Positions 1 to 7,437 of a stretch of 14,723 nt of DNA are shown here, piece by piece. Position 1 is the stretch's first letter. Every line of letters begins with the position of its first letter. A model generated the notes under the pieces. It searched no databases and was not told where the DNA came from. It saw only the letters and a program-made list of their open reading frames with translations. Position numbers and translations under genes: made by a program. This DNA comes from Prevotellaceae bacterium (GTDB lineage: Bacteria > Bacteroidota > Bacteroidia > Bacteroidales > UBA932), in assembly GCA_031278135.1 (NCBI GenBank), contig JAITKY010000095.1, forward strand, positions 1 through 14,723, written 5' to 3'.

Positions 1-1
1 C

Positions 2-211
2 GAATATGTGTCAAAGAATATGCCGATAGGTTCAGGAGTGATAGAGGCAGCTTGTAAAGTAATTATTAAACAACGCATGTGTAAATCTGGAATGAAATGG
101 TCTGATTCAGGCGCTAAAACTGTCTTATTATTAAGATGTTTTAACGAAACTGACGGCAAATGGATACAGTTTTGGAATAAAGTTATGAGATATGGAACGC
201 ACAGTAAATAA
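2..211 (+). mobile_element. ISKra4-like transposase, C-terminal fragment (cut by window edge)
   Basis: The reading frame is open at the left edge of the window, so only about the last 69 residues are visible. The segment PIGSGVIEAACKVIIKQRMC, then KSGMKW, a GA-containing stretch (SGAKTVLLLRC) and W-IQFWNKV matches the conserved C-terminal block of ISKra4-family transposases, where PIGSG and the downstream Glu lie in the DDE catalytic region. The frame closes at a normal TAA with no internal stop. Whether the element is intact depends on sequence left of the window. The bases TTACACCC at 217-224, shortly after the stop, could belong to its right end, but without the left end no terminal inverted repeat can be confirmed. 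Family assignment rests on recalled motif resemblance. Confidence 0.75.
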
Positions 212-252
212 AAATTACACCCTTTGAGCGTATCGGCACTACTTGCTAATAT

Positions 253-274
253 AAACATTTATTGTAAAATGTTT
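253..274. other. Perfect 8-bp inverted repeat (hairpin) downstream of the transposase fragment
   Basis: AAACATTT at 253-260 and AAATGTTT at 267-274 are exact reverse complements separated by a 6-nt loop (attgta). The stem is AT-rich and is not followed by a clear T-run on either strand. It could be a weak transcription end for the transposase, part of the IS end, or an operator. Nothing in the sequence decides between these. Confidence 0.35.
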
Positions 275-394
275 GTGAAATAATGCAGCTGTTTTTCCGA
301 CAGTAAAAAATATTAGCATAATAACAATAATTTTCGCCTTTGGTGCGACTGAGTGTGCGACAAAATTCCCTTTTTATTTAACTTTTTTGAAATT

Positions 395-466
395 TTAAAT
401 CGGAAATAAGTTAAAACCGTGTTTTTCAGCGGCGGCTTTTGTCTGTAGAGCATCCATATCATACAT
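395..466 (-). CDS. Possible 23-residue small ORF directly after rnfA
   Basis: On the minus strand an ATG seven nucleotides past the rnfA stop opens a 23-codon frame that ends with TAA at 395-397. The predicted peptide begins MYDMDALQTKAAAEKHGFNL and ends FPI. Its composition (Ala-rich helix-like centre, mixed charges) looks more like a protein segment than random AT-rich spacer, and its position would make it the last cistron of the rnf operon. I do not recognise it and it has no obvious Shine-Dalgarno sequence. It could be the stump of a former downstream gene, a real small protein, or chance. Confidence 0.2.
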   Translation of the reverse strand: MYDMDALQTKAAAEKHGFNLFPI

Positions 467-473
467 TTTGGGA

Positions 474-1055
474 TTATTTCACTATTCCGCTGAAGCCCAT
501 AAATGCCATTGCGAGTAAACCTGCGACTATCAGAGCGACAGGATAGCCTTTCATTTGTTTTGGCACGTCGGATGTCAAGTCGAGTTGTTCGCGAAGTCCG
601 GCGAACAGAATCAATGCCAGAGCGAATCCTGCTCCGCTTGCTAAAGAAAATATCGTTGTTTGAGCGAGGCCATAGTCTTTCTGAATCGACAATATTGCTA
701 TTCCCAGCACAGCGCAATTCGTTGTTATCAAAGGAAGAAAGATTCCCAGAGCCTGATACAGTGCAGGACTTACCTTTTTCAGGATGATTTCGACCATTTG
801 AACCAGCGCCGCTATCACAAGAATAAACGTAAGAGTTTGCATATACTCGATTTTCAAAGGAATAAGAATGAAATGCTGTATCAGATACGTTACTATCGAC
901 GACAAAGTCAGCACAAAAACGACTGCTCCGCCCATTCCCAGCGACGTGCTTACTTTATTCGACACGCCAAGAAACGGACATATCCCCAAAAATTGCGCCA
1001 GCACTACGTTGTTTACGAAAATCGCTGCAATTACGATTAAAATATATTCACTCAT
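474..1055 (-). CDS. rnfA: Rnf complex subunit RnfA (ion-translocating membrane subunit)
   Basis: RnfA is an integral membrane subunit of the Rnf complex, which oxidises reduced ferredoxin, reduces NAD+ and pumps Na+ or H+ across the cytoplasmic membrane. The 193-residue product has the family's usual length and about six hydrophobic segments. Hallmarks visible are NNVVLAQFLGICPFLGVSNK near the N-terminus and TTNCAVLGIAI near the middle. The cysteines in these two segments are the conserved ones that, together with the RnfE pair, hold a [2Fe-2S] cluster within the membrane in characterised Rnf/Nqr complexes. The ATG at 1055 (MSEYILIVIAA) is preferred over an in-frame TTG at 1061 because it matches the family start and leaves a 6-nt gap after rnfE. 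It is the last recognised gene of the rnfDGEA run. RnfA and NqrE are homologous; Rnf is chosen from the RnfD and RnfG sizes. Confidence 0.95.
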   Translation of the reverse strand: MSEYILIVIAAIFVNNVVLAQFLGICPFLGVSNKVSTSLGMGGAVVFVLTLSSIVTYLIQHFILIPLKIEYMQTLTFILVIAALVQMVEIILKKVSPALYQALGIFLPLITTNCAVLGIAILSIQKDYGLAQTTIFSLASGAGFALALILFAGLREQLDLTSDVPKQMKGYPVALIVAGLLAMAFMGFSGIVK

Positions 1056-1061
1056 AATCAA

Positions 1062-1658
1062 TTATTTCTTAATAAATTTCTTTTTCACAATATTAAACAG
1101 AATCATTAGATACGCTAAAGCAAAAAACGCTCCGGGCGCAAGTATAAACAGGATAATGCCGTCGCCGGGTGCGAGTTTGTATCCGAACACGGAATACGAT
1201 CCCAAAAGTTCCCTGACAAAACCCAGAAAAGTAAGTGCAAGAGTAAATCCAAGTCCTATTCCCAGCCCGTCGAAGATTGAATCGGCAGCCCTGTTTTTTG
1301 CCGCAAACGATTCTGCACGTGCTAATACTATGCAGTTTACGACTATCAGCGGAATAAAAATACCCAGCGTGCTGTGAATATCGGGAAGATAGCCTGCCAT
1401 CAGCAAATCGACTACTGTCACAAATGCCGCAATGATAACGATATACGAAGGAATACGTACCTTGTCGGGTATCATTTTCCCGACCAAAGATATTGTAAGA
1501 TTCGACAGCATAAGTACGAATGCCGTCGCCAATCCCATTGATAACCCGTTGATTGCCGACGACGTTGTAGCAAGAGTGGGACACATGCCCAATACCAGCA
1601 CAAAAATGGGATTCTCTTCGAATATTCCTTTCAGTATTATTTGTATTCTTTTCTTCAT
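1062..1658 (-). CDS. rnfE: Rnf complex subunit RnfE (ion-translocating membrane subunit)
   Basis: RnfE is the membrane partner of RnfA, an inverted-topology paralogue, in the Rnf ferredoxin:NAD+ oxidoreductase. The 198-residue protein shows the family signature near the N-terminus (GIFEENPIFVLVLGMCPTLA), then KVRIPSYIVIIAAFVT, and IPLIVVNCIVLARAESFA in the middle. The Cys in GMCPTLA and the Cys in VNCIVLARAE are the two expected ligands of the intramembrane iron-sulfur site shared with RnfA. About six hydrophobic spans are visible, with a basic C-terminal tail (KKKFIKK). It starts with ATG 12 nt after the rnfG stop and is followed 6 nt later by rnfA, so it is almost certainly co-transcribed and perhaps translationally coupled. 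Confidence 0.96.
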   Translation of the reverse strand: MKKRIQIILKGIFEENPIFVLVLGMCPTLATTSSAINGLSMGLATAFVLMLSNLTISLVGKMIPDKVRIPSYIVIIAAFVTVVDLLMAGYLPDIHSTLGIFIPLIVVNCIVLARAESFAAKNRAADSIFDGLGIGLGFTLALTFLGFVRELLGSYSVFGYKLAPGDGIILFILAPGAFFALAYLMILFNIVKKKFIKK

Positions 1659-1670
1659 GACCTTATTTAA

Positions 1671-2288
1671 CTATTGTTTAGATGTAGCGCTTGTGTTTCC
1701 GTCCCATTTTCCTTTTTTCATGACGTCTTCACGATACACCTGATATGCGCGTGCGACGGCATTGCAAAAGGCTTTGGAACTGATTGTTGAAGCGGTAATA
1801 GCATCGACGTCGCCTCCTTCCTTTTTTACGGCAAGTTTGTAGGTATCGGGATTTTTACCGCAAAATTGCAGACTGAAACGGTGTTTTTTAGCGTCGATTT
1901 TGTCGCCCAGACCGGGGGTTTCGTTGTGCGAAATCACATTGATATTGTTGATTGTCCCGTCGGCAAGAAATCCGACTAAAAGAACGATTCTACCGCCATA
2001 GCCGTTGTTTGTGAATGTCTGGACTGCCACACCCACATCTTTTGCGTCCTTAGTTGCGATATAGACATACACCGTGTCGCCATCAACAAACTTTTTATAC
2101 ACATTTTCAGAAGGATTGTTATCGAATGGAGGCAAAACCTCCGCTATTCCTCTGTTGATTTTCTGAATACGCACCGCATCTATTGCATCTTTCGTAAGTT
2201 CGTAAACGCCCGCCAATATTCCCGACGATACAAAACATATCACCAACAGTGTCAGCGCCATATTTTTAAAAGATGATTCTTTTGCCAT
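1671..2288 (-). CDS. rnfG: Rnf complex subunit RnfG (covalent FMN-binding)
   Basis: RnfG is a periplasm-facing subunit with one N-terminal membrane anchor. It carries FMN covalently attached to a threonine by the ApbE flavin transferase and passes electrons within the Rnf complex. In this 205-residue protein the anchor is at about residues 10-32 (ALTLLVICFVSSGILAGVY). The FMN_bind domain follows, with NGYGGRIVLLVGF and NETPGLGDKID. The acceptor motif reads DAITAST, with the presumed acceptor Thr168. The usual motif is Dxx(S/T)GAT, so the Gly and Ala before the acceptor are replaced by Ala and Ser. The ATG at 2288 (MAKESSFKNMALTL) is chosen because the frame's longer start at 2315 is only a TTG and would add an atypical basic extension. 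The gap to the rnfD stop is 32 nt and to rnfE 12 nt. Confidence 0.93.
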   Translation of the reverse strand: MAKESSFKNMALTLLVICFVSSGILAGVYELTKDAIDAVRIQKINRGIAEVLPPFDNNPSENVYKKFVDGDTVYVYIATKDAKDVGVAVQTFTNNGYGGRIVLLVGFLADGTINNINVISHNETPGLGDKIDAKKHRFSLQFCGKNPDTYKLAVKKEGGDVDAITASTISSKAFCNAVARAYQVYREDVMKKGKWDGNTSATSKQ

Positions 2289-2320
2289 TTTATTCTTTCT
2301 TTTATTAAAAATCAATTATT

Positions 2321-3310
2321 TTATTTTTCACCAAATCGTTTGGGTTTCATATACATGTTTATCAGAGGAACGGTTGCATTCATTATCAGTATTGCAAACG
2401 ATATTCCTTCGGGAAACGAACCCCAATAACGAATTACGCAAGTAAGAACGCCTATCCCTATTGCATATATCACCGCTCCCTTTTTGAGCATCGGCGATGT
2501 AACATAATCTGTTGCCATGAAAATCGCTCCGAGCATAAGTCCTCCGCTCAACAGATGAAACAGAGGATCAGGATATTTCGATGGGTCGATAAGCCAGAAT
2601 ATTCCGGTAAATACTGCGACAGTCGAAAATATTGTTACGGGAATATGCCAAGTTATCACTTTACGTATCAACAGATATGCGAACCCAAGCAGCAAAGCCA
2701 ACACCGACACTTCGCCGAACGAACCGCCGATTTGTCCGAACAGCATGTGAAAATACGAAAATCCGTGGTCAGCCATTATTTGCTGTGGCGTATGTTCGTC
2801 GGCAAGACCGTGTAACATGATAGCGAGAGGAGTAGCGCCTGTTTCCCCATCTGTAACGAAGAATCCCGCCGAGGGTAACGTCCACGAAGTCATAGCGACA
2901 GGAAAGGATATCAACAAAAATATACGTCCCGCAATTGCCGGATTAAACAAGTTACTGCCAAGCCCTCCAAAACTGATTTTCACCACTCCGATTGCGAACG
3001 CCGCCCCGATTGCTACCATATATAAAGGTATGCTCGACGGAAGATTCATTGCCAGCAACAAACCGGTCAACGCCGCCGACAGGTCGCATATCGTCGGTGG
3101 AACTTTCAACACGTATTTTTGCAACACCCATTCCAACCCCACGCATACTCCTACCGATACAAACGTAACTGACAGGACATTAATCCCAAAAAAATACACC
3201 GAAACCAAAAACGCCGGAAGCAACGCAATAATCACGTCTTTCATCAGGCGTTGTGTCGTCACATTATCGTGAATGTGAGGCGACGGAGATATTATCAATT
3301 TCTTTTCCAT
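2321..3310 (-). CDS. rnfD: Rnf complex subunit RnfD (covalent FMN-binding membrane subunit)
   Basis: RnfD is a polytopic membrane subunit that binds FMN covalently and contributes to ion translocation. The 329-residue protein begins MEKKLIISPSPHIHD, the typical family start (SPHIH), and has about nine hydrophobic spans. FGGLGSNLFNPAIAGRIFLL is the conserved NPA-containing loop. The flavin acceptor motif DGETGAT fits the ApbE-target consensus Dxx(S/T)GAT exactly, with acceptor Thr160. ATDYVTSPM and KKGAVIYAIGIGVLTCVIR are also family blocks. The length fits RnfD better than the longer NqrB. It is the first gene of its transcript: a Bacteroidota-type promoter lies immediately upstream, and the next gene in that direction is divergent. 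Genes for RnfC and RnfB, normally located upstream of rnfD, are absent from this window. Confidence 0.96.
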   Translation of the reverse strand: MEKKLIISPSPHIHDNVTTQRLMKDVIIALLPAFLVSVYFFGINVLSVTFVSVGVCVGLEWVLQKYVLKVPPTICDLSAALTGLLLAMNLPSSIPLYMVAIGAAFAIGVVKISFGGLGSNLFNPAIAGRIFLLISFPVAMTSWTLPSAGFFVTDGETGATPLAIMLHGLADEHTPQQIMADHGFSYFHMLFGQIGGSFGEVSVLALLLGFAYLLIRKVITWHIPVTIFSTVAVFTGIFWLIDPSKYPDPLFHLLSGGLMLGAIFMATDYVTSPMLKKGAVIYAIGIGVLTCVIRYWGSFPEGISFAILIMNATVPLINMYMKPKRFGEK

Positions 3311-3334
3311 TCAAAATATCTTTCAATAAAGCGA

Positions 3335-3364
3335 CAAAATTAGTTGTTTTTTTCGAAACAGCAA
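3335..3364 (-). promoter_or_regulatory. Bacteroidota-type promoter of rnfDGEA
   Basis: On the minus strand a -7 element TAATTTTG (3335-3342) matches TAnnTTTG. It is preceded by TTG (3362-3364) with a 19-bp spacer. It lies about 25 bp before the rnfD ATG, giving a very short leader. Its presence supports rnfD being the true first gene of the operon rather than an internal cistron of a longer rnfBCDGEA transcript. Confidence 0.65.
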
Positions 3365-3541
3365 TTTTTGGGGAATGAAAATGGTGTACAACAAAAATTC
3401 CGTTGATGTAAAATATTGATAAAAAGTGTCATGCCCTGAAATAGGTTTACAATCTTAAAATAGGTCAAAATGACAAAAAAAGGAATGTAAAGGAGTAAAC
3501 GGTATTCTGTTCATTCTTTAATTCTGAAAATTCTGATCCTA

Positions 3542-3573
3542 TTTGCGAGTTTGTATATTTTCAATTAAATTTG
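3542..3573 (+). promoter_or_regulatory. Bacteroidota-type promoter of the lipoprotein-mutS operon
   Basis: TTTG at 3542-3545 and TAAATTTG at 3566-3573 are separated by 20 bp, a full match to the TTTG-N19..21-TAnnTTTG consensus of the Bacteroidota housekeeping sigma factor. Transcription would start near 3580, leaving a leader of about 50 nt before the ATG at 3632. Confidence 0.7.
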
Positions 3574-3631
3574 TGACTGTAAATTTCCTGTCATTTTAGT
3601 CGGGATTAGTTAATATACAAATTGTTAGTAT

Positions 3632-4777
3632 ATGAGAAAAAGATTATTGTATACCTGTATAACCGGATTAATGCTGGTTGTTTCGTGTGGAAAAAATGCT
3701 GTTACGATAAAAGGTAACATCGCAAACGTCGAAAATGAATTGTTGGAACTGTACGTGAGTACAACGCCTAAGAAGTTGATAGACACTGTGCGATTAAATT
3801 CTTCGGGAAAATTTTCTTTTAAATATGAGTTCAAAAAAAATATTTTTCCGGTATTTTTCACTTTGTCTGTATCCGACAAACCTTTAGCTTCGCTTTTGAT
3901 AGAGCCGGGAGAGAAAGTAATCGTCAAAACCGACATCAAAAATCCGGCGGCATATACTGTTTCCGGTTCCGAAGGTTCGCAATTGCTTAAAGAACTTAAC
4001 GATCGAATGTTGAAAACAATAATTTCAGTCGATTCGATTTCCAGAATACTGACTAAAATCGGAAATACGCCCGAAAACACTCAACAAATAAACAGAGATT
4101 TGGCAGCCATATATACAAAACACAAAAGAGATTTGATAAAATTCGTTATCAAAAACAACAAGTCGTATGCCGCATACACCGCTATATATCAAGCGCTGCC
4201 CAATGGAATCGGAGTTTTCGGGAAAGAAAGCGACGCCCTGTATTTCAAACTGCTTGCCGATTCGCTGGAGATAAAATATCCCCGTTCGCCATGTGTCGTG
4301 CAATTGCGTGACGATTATAACCGTTTAATCAAGACGACCACCATTCAGAGTTTATTCGACAAAGCCGCAGAAACGTCGATTCCCGATGTGAAATTGCCCG
4401 ACGTAACAGGTCGGCAAGTGTCGCTGTTGAGTTTGAAAGGGAAAGTGGTGCTTTTGAATTTCTGGTCGTCGGAAGACAAGGTTACGGCGATGAACAATAA
4501 CGAATTGTTGCCGATATACGAAAAGTACAAATCCGGTGGATTCGAAATCTATCAGGTATCGCTGGACGAAGATCGTGGCAGTTGGTTACATACAATTAAT
4601 ACACAGCAACTTCCATGGATAAATGTCTGCGATTTCAGAGGTACGGCGACTTATCCGCTGAAACTTTACAATATCACAAAACTCCCTGCAAATTATCTGA
4701 TTAGCAGAGATTGCGAAATCATCGGAAAAGATTTGTTCGGCGACAAGTTGGAAGAAAAAATAAAAGAAAACCTTTAA
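3632..4777 (+). CDS. Lipoprotein with DUF4369-like and TlpA/AhpC-type thioredoxin-fold domains, lacking the CxxC
   Basis: The 381-residue product has a lipoprotein signal peptide: basic start MRKR, hydrophobic core, lipobox VVSC with Cys19. It is therefore expected to be anchored in the envelope. Residues about 22-130 (TIKGNIANVENELLELYV onward) resemble the beta-rich DUF4369 domain that Bacteroidota place before thioredoxin folds. A helical linker follows. From about residue 250 there is a TlpA/AhpC-type domain: LPDVTGRQVSLLSLKGKVVL, then LNFW, and LPANYLI with the usual cis-proline. At the active site the expected WCxxC is replaced: after F277-W278-S-S comes EDKVT, so both catalytic cysteines are missing (Asp282, Thr285). 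Disulfide exchange by the normal mechanism is therefore unlikely, and a binding or structural role is possible. The stop is 12 nt before mutS. Confidence 0.85.
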   Translation: MRKRLLYTCITGLMLVVSCGKNAVTIKGNIANVENELLELYVSTTPKKLIDTVRLNSSGKFSFKYEFKKNIFPVFFTLSVSDKPLASLLIEPGEKVIVKTDIKNPAAYTVSGSEGSQLLKELNDRMLKTIISVDSISRILTKIGNTPENTQQINRDLAAIYTKHKRDLIKFVIKNNKSYAAYTAIYQALPNGIGVFGKESDALYFKLLADSLEIKYPRSPCVVQLRDDYNRLIKTTTIQSLFDKAAETSIPDVKLPDVTGRQVSLLSLKGKVVLLNFWSSEDKVTAMNNNELLPIYEKYKSGGFEIYQVSLDEDRGSWLHTINTQQLPWINVCDFRGTATYPLKLYNITKLPANYLISRDCEIIGKDLFGDKLEEKIKENL

Positions 4778-4789
4778 TCATATAAAACG

Positions 4790-7387
4790 ATGTCGAAAAA
4801 CGCAATAAACAAAGCAACAGACACTCCTTTGATGAAACAATATTACGGAGTAAAAGCAAAACATCCCGATGCTTTGTTGCTTTTCAGAGTTGGCGATTTC
4901 TACGAAACTTTCGGTCAAGATGCAATTCTGTCAAGCGATATACTCGGTATTACGCTTACAAAAAGAGCAAATGTCGAGTTAGCGGGTTTTCCCTATCACG
5001 CTTTAGATACGTATCTTCCGAAATTAGTGAGAGCAGGGCAGCGGGTGGCAATCTGCGACCAGTTGGAAGACCCAAAATTGACAAAAACCATAGTTAAACG
5101 GGGTATCACAGAATTGGTTACGCCCGGAGTATCATTCAACAGCAATGTGCTGGAACATCGAGAAAACAATTTTCTCGCCTGCGTACATATCGACAAAACT
5201 TCTATTGGTGTTGCTTTTCTCGACATTTCGACCGGCGAATTTTTTGTCGCCGAAGGAACGGCTAACTATATTGATAAACTGCTGGGTAACTTTATGCCGA
5301 AGGAGATTTTGTTTCAGAAAGGCAAAGAATCGCTCTTTGACGAACATTTCGGTCAAAAATATTATACCTACAAAGTCGATGAATGGTTTTTTGTTGCCGA
5401 TTCGGCGAGGGAAAAACTTTTGCAACAGTTTCAGACAACGTCGCTTAAAGGGTTTGGAATCGAACAGTTGATTAATGGGCAAACGGCAGCAGGAGCAATT
5501 CTGTATTATCTCGAACTAACTCAGCATAACCAACTTTCGCATATAATGTCTATCTCAAGAATTGAGGAAGACCGTTACGTCTGGCTCGACAAGTTCACAA
5601 TCAGAAATCTCGAATTGTTCGGCTCTCAAAATGAGAACGCTAAATCGCTGTTAAACATATTGGATAAGACAATATCGCCTATGGGAGCACGCCTGTTACG
5701 GCGTTGGATTGCTCTCCCGTTGAAAGAAATTAAAACCGTCAACGACCGTCTGGACGTAGTCGATTATTTCATAAAAAATCCTGAAATAAAAGAAATTATA
5801 CGGAACAAAATCTTCGAAATAGGTGATATCGAACGTATCATATCGAGGACGTCTGCCGGAAAAGTGACACCCAGAGAAATGGTGCAGTTGAAAATCGCCC
5901 TGCAAGCCTCCATCCCGATAAAAAACGCATGTTTCAACGCTGAAAATGAGATATTACGGCAGACAGGCGACCAACTGAATCCATGCACCGCAATATGCGA
6001 GAAAATCGAAAAGGAAATTGTAGCCGAACCCGGACAAATCGGCAAGGGAACGGTTATTGCCGAAGGTGTTAACGAAGAATTAGACGCTCTCCGGAACATC
6101 TCGGCGCGCAGCAAGGAAGTTCTTGCCGAAATCCAGCAACGTGAAATCGAAACCACAGGAATATCCTCTCTGAAAATAAGTTTCAACAACGTATTCGGCT
6201 ATTACATCGAGGTACGGAATACTCACAAAAATAAAGTCCCGCCCGAATGGATCAGAAAACAGACTTTGGTGGACGCCGAACGCTACATCACCGAAGAACT
6301 GAAACAGTACGAAGACAAAATCCTTGGCGCCGAAGAAAAAATCCTTGTCATCGAACAGCAAATCTATAACGATTTGATTACGGCGCTGGTAGAGTACATT
6401 ACGCCTGTGCAGTTGAACGCAAGTCTTATCAGCAGGCTGGACTGTCTGCTCGCTTTTGCCGAACTCGCTTCGACATCAAACTATTGCAAGCCTGTCATAA
6501 ACAACGAAAATGTTATTGACATCAAACAAGGCAGACATCCCGTCGTGGAAAAACTGCTGCCTCCGGGTGAACAGTATATTGCAAATGACCTGTATTTAGA
6601 CCGTGACAATCAGCAAATAATCATCATCACGGGTCCTAATATGTCGGGAAAATCGGCTATTCTGCGGCAGACAGCGCTGATTGTTCTTCTGGCGCAAATC
6701 GGCTGTTTTGTCCCTGCCGAAGCGGCGACTATCGGCATTGTGGATAAGATATTTACACGTGTAGGAGCATCGGACAATATCTCGCAGGGCGAATCAACTT
6801 TCATGGTCGAAATGAACGAGGCGGCAAGCATCCTCAATAATCTGTCGGACAGAAGTCTGATTTTGCTCGACGAAATAGGGCGTGGAACAAGTACTTACGA
6901 CGGAATATCTATCGCATGGGCTTTGGTCGAATATATTCACGAACATCCGACATCGAAAGCTAAAACGCTGTTTGCTACGCATTATCACGAGTTGAATGAA
7001 ATGGAAAATTCGTTTTCACGTATCAAAAACTATAATGTCACAGTGAAAGAGTTGAACAGCAAGGTTATATTCCTCCGTAAACTGATGAAAGGCGGCGTGG
7101 CGCACAGTTTCGGAATACATGTCGCACGAATGGCTGGTATGCCGAAAAGCGTCGTCACACGTGCCGAAGAGATTCTGAAAGAGTTGGAAAAATCGCATAA
7201 TTCTTTAGAAAAACCTGTCGCCGACATAGCATCGCATCGTGAAGGTTTACAATTGAGTTTCTTCCAGTTAGACGACCCTGTCCTGAAAGAAATAAGAGAC
7301 AAATTAAAAAAAATCGATATCAACAATCTCACTCCAATGGACGCATTGAACAAACTCAACGAAATAAAGAAAATAACAGGACTTTAA
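4790..7387 (+). CDS. mutS: DNA mismatch repair protein MutS
   Basis: MutS recognises mismatches and small loops, and through its ATPase recruits MutL. The 865-residue length is typical. The mismatch-reading motif GDFYE is at residues 35-39 (Phe37, Glu39), followed by connector, lever and clamp domains through about residue 560. In the ATPase domain the Walker A motif GPNMSGKS is at 615-622, [14 protein letters not shown] gives the Walker B Asp694-Glu695 and signature loop, and FATHYHEL supplies the switch histidine. The C-terminus ([17 protein letters not shown], then [14 protein letters not shown]) is the usual MutS1 tail, so the protein appears complete. It begins 12 nt after the lipoprotein stop, making co-transcription from the 3542-3573 promoter likely. 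Confidence 0.98.
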   Translation: MSKNAINKATDTPLMKQYYGVKAKHPDALLLFRVGDFYETFGQDAILSSDILGITLTKRANVELAGFPYHALDTYLPKLVRAGQRVAICDQLEDPKLTKTIVKRGITELVTPGVSFNSNVLEHRENNFLACVHIDKTSIGVAFLDISTGEFFVAEGTANYIDKLLGNFMPKEILFQKGKESLFDEHFGQKYYTYKVDEWFFVADSAREKLLQQFQTTSLKGFGIEQLINGQTAAGAILYYLELTQHNQLSHIMSISRIEEDRYVWLDKFTIRNLELFGSQNENAKSLLNILDKTISPMGARLLRRWIALPLKEIKTVNDRLDVVDYFIKNPEIKEIIRNKIFEIGDIERIISRTSAGKVTPREMVQLKIALQASIPIKNACFNAENEILRQTGDQLNPCTAICEKIEKEIVAEPGQIGKGTVIAEGVNEELDALRNISARSKEVLAEIQQREIETTGISSLKISFNNVFGYYIEVRNTHKNKVPPEWIRKQTLVDAERYITEELKQYEDKILGAEEKILVIEQQIYNDLITALVEYITPVQLNASLISRLDCLLAFAELASTSNYCKPVINNENVIDIKQGRHPVVEKLLPPGEQYIANDLYLDRDNQQIIIITGPNMSGKSAILRQTALIVLLAQIGCFVPAEAATIGIVDKIFTRVGASDNISQGESTFMVEMNEAASILNNLSDRSLILLDEIGRGTSTYDGISIAWALVEYIHEHPTSKAKTLFATHYHELNEMENSFSRIKNYNVTVKELNSKVIFLRKLMKGGVAHSFGIHVARMAGMPKSVVTRAEEILKELEKSHNSLEKPVADIASHREGLQLSFFQLDDPVLKEIRDKLKKIDINNLTPMDALNKLNEIKKITGL

Positions 7388-7392
7388 CGGTT

Positions 7393-7437
7393 GATCGAGG
7401 GACAGAAAATAAATAAACTATCTCTTTCCCCCTCATC
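7393..7437 (-). ncRNA. Possible group II intron domain VI (relic)
   Basis: Immediately after the domain V-like hairpin on the minus strand, GATGAGGG (7437 to 7430) can pair with CCCTCGATC (7401 to 7393) across an AT-rich loop. One register gives a U-G wobble (7435 with 7396), a bulged A at 7395, then A-U and G-C pairs. This is the arrangement expected of the domain VI branch-point adenosine. An AC dinucleotide a few bases on (near 7390) would suit an intron 3' end, which would fall just past the mutS stop. An alternative register bulges G7396 instead, so the branch-point reading is inference. Confidence 0.45.

Larger units (their letters stand above)
3311..3631. other. Divergent intergenic region between rnfD and the thioredoxin-fold lipoprotein gene
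   Basis: This 321-nt AT-rich region separates two divergent operons. It holds the rnfD promoter at its left end and the lipoprotein-mutS promoter at its right end. Between them is a pair of AAATAGGT octamers in direct orientation (3439-3446 and 3458-3465, 19 bp apart), which could be a binding site on one face of the helix. Only very short ATG frames of about 14 codons or fewer are visible. I see no tRNA, strong hairpin or recognisable riboswitch. Confidence 0.5.

Noticed and set aside
868..1377. Long plus-strand open frame opposite rnfA and rnfE.
   Set aside because: It lies antisense to two well-supported genes, has no recognisable domain and mirrors their codon pattern. The same applies to the open frames at 2817-3272 (+), 5132-5482 (-), 9658-10014 (-) and 11641-12114 (+).
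2289..2315. Longer rnfG start at 2315 adding nine residues.
   Set aside because: That codon is TTG and the extension is an atypical basic stretch; the ATG at 2288 matches the family start. The same reasoning rejects the TTG at 1061 for rnfA.
474..3310. Na+-translocating NADH:quinone reductase (nqrBCDE) instead of Rnf.
   Set aside because: The first gene encodes 329 residues, the RnfD size rather than the longer NqrB, the RnfG size and sequence fit Rnf, and no nqrA or nqrF flanks the run.
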